This document shows positions 8,019 to 12,149 of a DNA stretch of 12,149 bases, in pieces (position 1 is the first letter of the stretch; each line of letters opens with the position of its first letter). Location of the stretch: positions 1-12,149 of the forward strand of contig CBFIEJ010000052.1 in NCBI GenBank assembly GCA_965661575.1. The letters run 5' to 3'. Source of the stretch: UA16 sp965661575 (GTDB lineage: Bacteria > Bacteroidota > Bacteroidia > Flavobacteriales_D > Sanyastnellaceae). Both the position numbers and the translations under genes were made by a program. Under the pieces are notes generated by a model. That model did no database searches, had not been told where the DNA came from, and saw only the letters and a program-made list of their open reading frames with translations.

Positions 8019-8894
8019 ATGAAAGTATCTGGCTTCACATTCATCCGCAATGCCGTAGACTACGACTATCCAGTTGTCGAAGCCATTCGCTCCATCCTTC
8101 CGCTGTGCGACGAAGTCATCGTTGCCGTTGGTGAGTCCAGTGACGAAACCCTATCACTGATCCGATCAATTGCCTCAGATCGCATTCGCATCATTCACAC
8201 CGTCTGGGACGATACGTTGAGAGAAGGTGGTCGTGTGCTCGCCGTGGAGACGGACAAAGCACTCGCAGGTATTGATCCCGATAGTGATTGGTGCATTTAC
8301 ATTCAAGGCGATGAAGTGCTCCACGAAGATGGGCATGCGGCGATACAACTCGCCATGAAGGACAATCTGCTCCGCAACGAAATCGACGGACTTTTACTTC
8401 CGTATCGACATTTTTACGGATCCTACGATTACGTTGGGACAAGCAGCAAATGGTACCGAAATGAGATCCGAATCATCAAGCCTGGACGTGGGATTTATTC
8501 GTTTCGCGATGCCCAAGGCTTTCGTAAACCAAGCAACCAGAAATTGCGTGTTGCACGCGTAAAAGCGTACATGCATCATTACGGCTGGGTCAAGGAGCCC
8601 GCAGCAATGCAGCGAAAGCAAGAAAACTTCCATAAAATGTGGCATGATGACAACTGGGTCTCGGACCACGTCGTTGCGGCAAAAACCTATGACTACGGAC
8701 GCGAGGTGAGTCAGCTAGCCCGGTTCAACGGAACACATCCGAGCGTCATGCTCCCACGCATTCAACGACAAAACTGGACCTTCGATACCGACATCACCCT
8801 CGACCGTAGAACAGCAAAAGACCGGTTTAAGACATTTTGCTATCACAAGCTTGGAATCGAGCTCGGTTACAAGAACTATCTTGCGGCGCGATAA
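8019..8894 (+). CDS. Family 2 (GT-A fold) glycosyltransferase
   Basis: 291 aa from the ATG at 8019; an in-frame TTG at 7983 would add 12 residues that do not resemble the family N-terminus. The protein opens with KVSGFTFIRNAV, then YPVVEAIRSILPLCDEVIVAVGESSDET, a typical GT2 nucleotide-binding start. IYIQGDEVLHE at 93-103 occupies the place of the DxD metal and sugar-nucleotide motif, with Gln-Gly-Asp-Glu instead of Asp-x-Asp. No membrane helix is visible, so it probably works in the cytoplasm or at the inner face of the inner membrane, transferring a sugar to a glycan or lipid acceptor. Donor and acceptor cannot be read from the sequence. It is followed after 23 nt by a membrane methyltransferase gene, which suggests a shared envelope-modification role. 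Confidence 0.82.
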   Translation: MKVSGFTFIRNAVDYDYPVVEAIRSILPLCDEVIVAVGESSDETLSLIRSIASDRIRIIHTVWDDTLREGGRVLAVETDKALAGIDPDSDWCIYIQGDEVLHEDGHAAIQLAMKDNLLRNEIDGLLLPYRHFYGSYDYVGTSSKWYRNEIRIIKPGRGIYSFRDAQGFRKPSNQKLRVARVKAYMHHYGWVKEPAAMQRKQENFHKMWHDDNWVSDHVVAAKTYDYGREVSQLARFNGTHPSVMLPRIQRQNWTFDTDITLDRRTAKDRFKTFCYHKLGIELGYKNYLAAR

Positions 8895-8904
8895 CCTCAA
8901 CATT

Positions 8905-8913
8905 AAAGAAGGA
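8905..8913 (+). promoter_or_regulatory. Shine-Dalgarno-like site that fixes the methyltransferase start
   Basis: AAAGAAGGA lies four bases before the ATG at 8918 and contains a purine-rich AGAAGGA core. Such a site is unusual among the genes in this window, most of which lack one. It supports 8918 rather than the upstream in-frame ATG at 8837, which lies inside the glycosyltransferase gene. Confidence 0.55.
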
Positions 8914-8917
8914 CAAC

Positions 8918-9667
8918 ATGGCAATGATTGAAGAATTGGAACGCTCAGGCAATTGGCTGTTCCGCGGACGCTCCTACTTTCCACTTGCGCTCTACGCATT
9001 GATGGCCGTGGTCATTGGGATGGGTTGGGATCCCCTCTTTCAAACGTTTGATCTCATCAGCGCCGTGGTTTGCATTGCTGTGTCCATGCTCGGGTTGGTC
9101 ATTCGTGCCCTCACCATTGGCTACACGCCTCGTGGAACCTCTGGACGGAACACCAAAGCTGGCCAAGTGGCTGAAGTTCTCAACACGCAGGGCATGTACA
9201 GTTTGGTGCGTCACCCCTTGTACCTTGGCAATTTCTTCATGTGGTTGGGCATTATGATTTATGTCGGTAACATTTGGTTCACCGTGGTTTGCTGCCTCCT
9301 TTACTGGTTGTATTACGAACGCATCATGTTCGCTGAAGAGGCCTTTCTTCGAGGGAAATTCGGGCAATCCTACTTGGACTGGTCCGTGGATGTGCCGTCG
9401 TTTTGGCCGCGCAACCTCAAATGGATTGCTCCCGACACGGTATTCTCCATGCGAAACGTTTTAAAGCGAGAGTACAACGGGTTTTTTGCCGTATTTCTCA
9501 GCTTGGCGTTGGTATCGATGGGCAAGACCTACGTTCACATTTCCCAAGATTGGGAAGCCGTTTTGCACCCGTTCTGGCAGAATGCCGTGATCGGTTCGTT
9601 CGCTGTGTTTTTTATCCTACGAAGCCTCAAGCGGTACAGTCGCGTGCTCCATGTAGAAGGACGGTAA
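8918..9667 (+). CDS. Isoprenylcysteine methyltransferase-like membrane methyltransferase (lipid methyltransferase family)
   Basis: 249 aa, integral membrane. Helices are seen at about 19-37, 45-66, 101-117, 119-134, 187-203 and 219-235. The ICMT/PEMT signature is clear: GMYSLVRHPLYLGNFFMWLG (92-111), then YYERIMFAEEAFLRGKFGQS (132-151), giving the RHP and E...E residues that bind S-adenosylmethionine and the lipid headgroup in this family. Bacteria lack prenylated CaaX proteins of the eukaryotic kind, so the substrate is probably a lipid or phosphate group. Leptospira LmtA, which methylates the lipid A 1-phosphate, belongs to this superfamily, and a similar role here is an inference I cannot test. 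The start at 8918 is supported by a purine-rich ribosome-binding site. It lies 23 nt after the glycosyltransferase gene and is probably co-transcribed. It converges on the cupin gene with a 20-bp gap. Confidence 0.78.
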   Translation: MAMIEELERSGNWLFRGRSYFPLALYALMAVVIGMGWDPLFQTFDLISAVVCIAVSMLGLVIRALTIGYTPRGTSGRNTKAGQVAEVLNTQGMYSLVRHPLYLGNFFMWLGIMIYVGNIWFTVVCCLLYWLYYERIMFAEEAFLRGKFGQSYLDWSVDVPSFWPRNLKWIAPDTVFSMRNVLKREYNGFFAVFLSLALVSMGKTYVHISQDWEAVLHPFWQNAVIGSFAVFFILRSLKRYSRVLHVEGR

Positions 9668-9687
9668 ACGCCCACGCCTCCTCGTTC

Positions 9688-10047
9688 TCAAATGCGTTCG
9701 ACCTTTTTCTGGCGCAGTGGCGTATCCACGCCACCTGTGTGATCCGTGCTTTGCGGTTCAAAAAGCATGATCCACGTTTCTTCAGTAGCCAAAGGCTTGT
9801 GCTCCACTCCTCTAGGCACGACGATGATTTGTCCCGGGAGCAGCACTTCGATTTTGTCCCTGAAATGGATCTCAAGACGCCCTTTCACCACATAAAATAG
9901 TTCGTCTTCCTCATCATGAGCGTGCCACACAAAATCTCCTTCAATTTTGGCAAGTTTCACCTCTTGACCGTTGAGTGAGGCAATGATTCGCGGATTCCAG
10001 CGGTCGTTTATGGCTTTGAATTTTTGTTCCAGATCAATCGTATTCAT
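9688..10047 (-). CDS. Small single-domain cupin protein
   Basis: 119 aa. Both cupin motifs are present. Motif 1 is G37-x4-H42-x-H44-x4-E49-x6-G56; motif 2 is G72-x5-P78-x-G80-x2-H83. The metal ligands H42, H44, E49 and H83 are all intact, so it should bind a divalent metal in a small beta barrel. No signal peptide is seen, so it is cytoplasmic. Small cupins of this type (WHAHDEEDELFYVVKG) act as isomerases, epimerases, dioxygenases or binding proteins; the sequence does not say which. The upstream membrane-protein gene ends 38 nt before its start on the same strand, so the two may be co-transcribed. No terminator is visible in the 20-bp convergent gap to the methyltransferase gene. Confidence 0.85.
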   Translation of the reverse strand: MNTIDLEQKFKAINDRWNPRIIASLNGQEVKLAKIEGDFVWHAHDEEDELFYVVKGRLEIHFRDKIEVLLPGQIIVVPRGVEHKPLATEETWIMLFEPQSTDHTGGVDTPLRQKKVERI

Positions 10048-10085
10048 GGCTCTAAGGTCTGCATAAAGTCACTTACAACAGCAAG

Positions 10086-10568
10086 TTAGACGAACACCAA
10101 AAAAACGAACTCGACCATTAACACCACCTGTAAAACGAAAACCAAAACATCCACATCCAGTGCGCTTTTGACTCTTGGGGCGACAAACATGAGAACCAAG
10201 ACCGAGAGAGGAAGCAACAACGCGGCGAGCCACCGCAAGGAATAGTAAGCTCTCGTCTGCATTTGCATCGGCTTACACCAATTGACTTCGCCGAACAAAC
10301 GGGAAATAGAATACTCAATATCATCTCCCGGTTTCGTGCACTTTGCCACCGTTTCTGAAACAGAAAACGTGTGTTGAGTGGAACTCAATTGGTACGAGTA
10401 ATGGTGACCTTTTGCGGCGTTATTGTGCTTCTGAATCTTCCTGTCAACCTTGATCACATCAGTCGTAAACCGTTGTCCGGGAAGCACAAAATCGAGCAGC
10501 AAGGCTGCGGCAACCAGGGCAATCGAGGCCCGCATGAACAGCCGTAGCTTTTTTTGTATTTGACCCAT
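10086..10568 (-). CDS. Small membrane protein of unknown function
   Basis: 160 aa, not assigned to a named family. One N-terminal transmembrane helix (about 12-30) is followed by a hydrophilic segment (about 31-108) and two C-terminal helices (about 112-130 and 139-159). The middle segment has NNAAKGHHYSYQL, FSVSE and DDIEYSISRLFGEVNW, with cysteines at 77 and 98 that could pair if the loop is periplasmic. From memory, similar small proteins with an IEYS.S..F.EVNW core occur in other flavobacteria as hypothetical proteins; I cannot confirm this here. Its ATG lies 11 nt beyond the tRNA terminator, leaving no room for a separate promoter after that hairpin. It may depend on read-through from the tRNA unit or on a promoter inside it. 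The cupin gene follows after 38 nt. Confidence 0.7.
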   Translation of the reverse strand: MGQIQKKLRLFMRASIALVAAALLLDFVLPGQRFTTDVIKVDRKIQKHNNAAKGHHYSYQLSSTQHTFSVSETVAKCTKPGDDIEYSISRLFGEVNWCKPMQMQTRAYYSLRWLAALLLPLSVLVLMFVAPRVKSALDVDVLVFVLQVVLMVEFVFLVFV

Positions 10569-10578
10569 GAGATTTCAC

Positions 10579-10607
10579 AAAAACGGCGCACCTCGATGGC
10601 ACGCCGT
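10579..10607 (-). terminator. Rho-independent terminator after tRNA-Ala
   Basis: Read on the minus strand, ACGGCGTGCC, a five-base ATCGA loop and GGTGCGCCGT form a 10-bp stem with two G-T wobbles, directly followed by a run of five T (counting the last paired base). It starts 14 nt beyond the tRNA 3' end and closes the tRNA transcription unit just before the next ATG. Confidence 0.82.
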
Positions 10608-10621
10608 CTGTTCGTTATGGG

Positions 10622-10696
<75 letters not shown>

Positions 10697-10720
10697 TCTT
10701 TGCTTCCTTCGAAGCGTTTG

Positions 10721-10752
10721 CAAATATATGCTGAATTGCCCGATGAGCCAAA
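10721..10752 (-). promoter_or_regulatory. Bacteroidota-type promoter for tRNA-Ala
   Basis: On the minus strand TTTG (10752-10749) and TATATTTG (10728-10721) are separated by 20 nt. This fits the Bacteroidetes primary sigma factor consensus, TTTG near -33 and TAnnTTTG near -7, with no mismatch. Transcription would start near 10714, giving a leader of about 19 nt before the tRNA. Confidence 0.75.
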
Positions 10753-10770
10753 GAACTCAATCCACTGACT

Positions 10771-10798
10771 GCGTGGCGGTTCAGCGCGTGGCGGTTCA
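10771..10798 (-). repeat. Tandem direct repeat (13 bp, 15-bp period) upstream of the tRNA promoter
   Basis: GCGTGGCGGTTCA occurs at 10771-10783 and 10786-10798, separated by GC; on the minus strand it reads TGAACCGCCACGC. It lies 18 nt upstream of the tRNA -33 box, inside the 180-bp gap between the tRNA and the next gene. It could be a protein-binding site or a neutral duplication. Apart from this repeat and the promoter I see nothing else in 10696-10875. Confidence 0.7.
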
Positions 10799-10875
10799 AT
10801 AAACGAAAGCAGCCAACAACATTTCAGCCTACTTCTGAATTGCAAGCACATAGGACTTCGGCTCTTCTGATGGTC

Positions 10876-11319
10876 TTATCTCCATAGCATGCATTGATTG
10901 TAAGCCTTGACTCCGAGATCAAGTTCCTCGTCGATGCGCTTCATACGAACCGAAATGATTGCTTCCACGACACCTCCTGCTAGGCCTGCTGTGATTCCAA
11001 AGGCCAATTGTCCGCGATCAATTGCCACCATGCTAACCACGACTTCACCAATGCCAACATTCAAAAGCACAGCATTCCACCGGCGCATTTTACGCGCCTT
11101 TGCAAAATGTTCTCCTGCAAGGGGACAGACGGAATGGGTGATTCGAAATGCTTTTGCTGGTCTTAAACTCTCTCCTTCCAACTCCACCTTGTGGCGTTTT
11201 CCGCGCCTCATCATTTCCTGCGCTTCCAGCTGCAATGAAGAAAAAACCAAGACCAAGGCAAAGACAACGAATTGAAACCCGTTTTTTCCTGGTCTGAAAA
11301 ATTGAAAAAACAACGGCAT
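10876..11319 (-). CDS. Small membrane protein of unknown function, coupled to upstream lipoprotein gene
   Basis: 147 aa from the ATG at 11319. The reading frame is open further upstream, but that stretch lies inside the lipoprotein gene and does not look like a protein start. TGATG joins the two genes: the last base of the lipoprotein stop is the first of this start, which strongly suggests coupled translation. The N-terminus (about 14-33, FQFVVFALVLVFSSLQLEAQ) is a signal peptide or membrane anchor. After a basic segment (MMRRGKRHK) come two hydrophobic stretches, about 82-100 (NAVLLNVGIGEVVVSMVAI) and 104-124 (QLAFGITAGLAGGVVEAIIS), rich in small residues. The C-terminal tail is charged and contains KRIDEELDLG. 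I do not recognise a family. The two small-residue hairpin helices suggest a membrane insertion or oligomerisation role, which is only inference. Confidence 0.65.
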   Translation of the reverse strand: MPLFFQFFRPGKNGFQFVVFALVLVFSSLQLEAQEMMRRGKRHKVELEGESLRPAKAFRITHSVCPLAGEHFAKARKMRRWNAVLLNVGIGEVVVSMVAIDRGQLAFGITAGLAGGVVEAIISVRMKRIDEELDLGVKAYNQCMLWR

Positions 11320-11909
11320 CAGGGAGCAACAATTAGAGGAAGTGAACTGAGCGAGTCGAGCGCACTGGCAAAACACTGATGTGCATTGTACCCAACCAGC
11401 CGGGCCTGGCCGTTCAATGCTGCTCCATGCAACGCATATGTTTCGACCGGCAATGACATTCCCCCACCGCTTGAAGGCCCGTAAAACATTCGCAGGCCGC
11501 TGAACATCATGTGCCCTTGTTTCTGCATTGGACGAAAACGCACAGGAACTGCCACCGAATCCACCCAAAGCTCCCAGGTATCCATCTGTTCTAAAGCATC
11601 CTTCCAATGATTTATTTCGCCCTCAAAAATCTTCACTTCCAACCGATATGTTCGTTGCTTACGCACATTGGATTCCACTCCTGGCAATGCATCCTGTTGA
11701 GTCACGGAAACGGATTCTAGCGGGATGAATTGACAATCGAGTATGCGTTGCGAATCCGACGCATCACTCAGTTGCTTCGGTTGAACGCATCCCGCAAACG
11801 CAAGAATCACCACTAGCATGACCACCCCGAGAGGCAGCAGAGAACGCAGATGAAACGATGCCGATTGTGCTTGCCCGGGGTGGGCGGGTTGCGAAGTATT
11901 CATGACCAT
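11319..11909 (-). CDS. Lipoprotein of unknown function
   Basis: 196 aa from the ATG at 11909; a second ATG at 11903 gives 194 aa. An N-terminal polar stretch of about 20 residues is followed by the hydrophobic core LLPLGVVMLVVILAFAGC, with a good lipobox and lipidated Cys41. The n-region is longer than usual. The mature part has no recognised domain; it contains YRLEVKIFEGEINHWKDALE (89-108), MDTWELWVDSVAVPVRFRP (109-127) and a Gly/Ser-rich loop (145-150), consistent with a beta-rich envelope protein. Downstream it shares one base with the start of a small membrane-protein gene, so the two products are probably made together and may interact. A -7-like element lies 29 nt upstream, and the preceding gene ends 70 nt before this start. 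Confidence 0.72.
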   Translation of the reverse strand: MVMNTSQPAHPGQAQSASFHLRSLLPLGVVMLVVILAFAGCVQPKQLSDASDSQRILDCQFIPLESVSVTQQDALPGVESNVRKQRTYRLEVKIFEGEINHWKDALEQMDTWELWVDSVAVPVRFRPMQKQGHMMFSGLRMFYGPSSGGGMSLPVETYALHGAALNGQARLVGYNAHQCFASALDSLSSLPLIVAP

Positions 11910-11937
11910 TCAATCAGCAAGATAAGTGCCAGAATTG

Positions 11938-11945
11938 CAAAGGTA
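11938..11945 (-). promoter_or_regulatory. Candidate -7 promoter element for the lipoprotein gene pair
   Basis: TACCTTTG on the minus strand matches TAnnTTTG exactly and lies in the 70-nt gap after the upstream T9SS cargo gene, 29 nt before the ATG at 11909. No TTTG is seen at the normal 19-20 nt spacing; the nearest TTG (11974-11972) is 26 nt away. It would give a leader of roughly 20-30 nt. Confidence 0.42.
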
Positions 11946-11979
11946 AGTTCCGCTTCTCCACGTGCGATGCACAACGCAT

Positions 11980-12149
11980 TCAATGCTCCACAATCAGAAC
12001 CAAGGGTTTCGTGGAGTTCGACTGGTTTGCATCGCTGCAAAGCATCCAAACCAACCCTACTGGCCATTGTGAAGCATCTGCATGATTTTCGCATCCTTCT
12101 TCAATGGTCCGGCCGCTCGCGTCCATCACTTTCCAGCGTTGTCCTGGCT
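11980..12149 (-). CDS. C-terminal end of a T9SS-secreted protein (partial)
   Basis: Only the last 55 residues are in the window, read on the minus strand from 12147 to the TGA at 11982-11980; the body lies beyond the right edge. Visible are RWKVMDASGRTIEEG, then WPVGLVWMLC and a final KPLVLIVEH. This follows the type A T9SS sorting domain: a strand with a D.xGR turn, a (L/W)P.G(L/V)Y-like strand, then a last hydrophobic strand with basic residues before it. The cargo is therefore probably a large extracellular protein exported through T9SS, like the protease at 2536-5601. Its enzymatic nature is unknown. Its stop is 70 nt before the lipoprotein gene on the same strand; a separate 64-codon frame on that strand (11900-12094) overlaps it and was rejected. 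Confidence 0.72.
   Translation of the reverse strand, partial: PGQRWKVMDASGRTIEEGCENHADASQWPVGLVWMLCSDANQSNSTKPLVLIVEH

Noticed and set aside
9627..9900. Open frames on both strands across the methyltransferase-cupin junction
   Set aside because: They are shadows of the two real genes, which carry clear ICMT and cupin motifs.
11900..12094. 64-codon frame on the minus strand with a hydrophobic C-terminus that overlaps the lipoprotein start as ATGA
   Set aside because: It shares 115 bp with the T9SS sorting-domain tail in another frame, and its N-terminal part has no protein-like features. The ATGA junction is probably chance.

Overview
The window looks like a chromosomal segment from a member of the Bacteroidota, most likely the Flavobacteriales. 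Three things point there: the 3' end of a Bat (Bacteroides aerotolerance) operon, two proteins with type IX secretion (T9SS) C-terminal sorting domains, and a tRNA promoter matching the phylum-specific TTTG / TAnnTTTG consensus. There are no insertion sequences, integrases, phage structural genes or CRISPR arrays. The exact genus cannot be told from the sequence alone.

Layout from left to right. Positions 1-2523 (+) hold the end of a probable batC, then batD and batE, tightly packed (2-nt gap, then a 16-nt overlap). Convergent to them, 2536-5601 (-) encodes a secreted fungalysin-like (M36) metalloprotease with propeptide, HExxH catalytic domain, C-terminal beta-rich modules and a T9SS tail. 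Divergent from it, 5656-6714 (+) encodes a DUF3089 alpha/beta-hydrolase lipoprotein. Next, 6798-7961 (+) is a mosaic surface protein: signal peptide, one EF-hand/dockerin-like loop, a collagen-like GXY stretch flanked by two copies of a 26-residue module, and a cysteine-containing glycine-rich C-terminal domain. A GT2 glycosyltransferase (8019-8894) and an ICMT-type membrane methyltransferase (8918-9667) follow on the same strand and probably act on envelope lipid or glycan.

From 9688 to the end, everything is on the minus strand: a small cupin, a flavobacterial-type small membrane protein, a complete tRNA-Ala(GGC) transcription unit (promoter, tRNA, hairpin terminator), a small membrane protein translationally coupled to an upstream lipoprotein gene, and at the right edge the C-terminal tail of a second T9SS cargo protein whose body lies outside the window.

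Most of the window is ordinary core and envelope gene content. I see no convincing new multi-gene defence or metabolic system. The items most worth a second look are the mosaic collagen-like surface protein, the stop-start coupled lipoprotein/membrane-protein pair of unknown function, the glycosyltransferase-methyltransferase pair, the tandem 15-bp repeat upstream of the tRNA promoter, and the cluster of overlapping inverted repeats in front of the glycosyltransferase.
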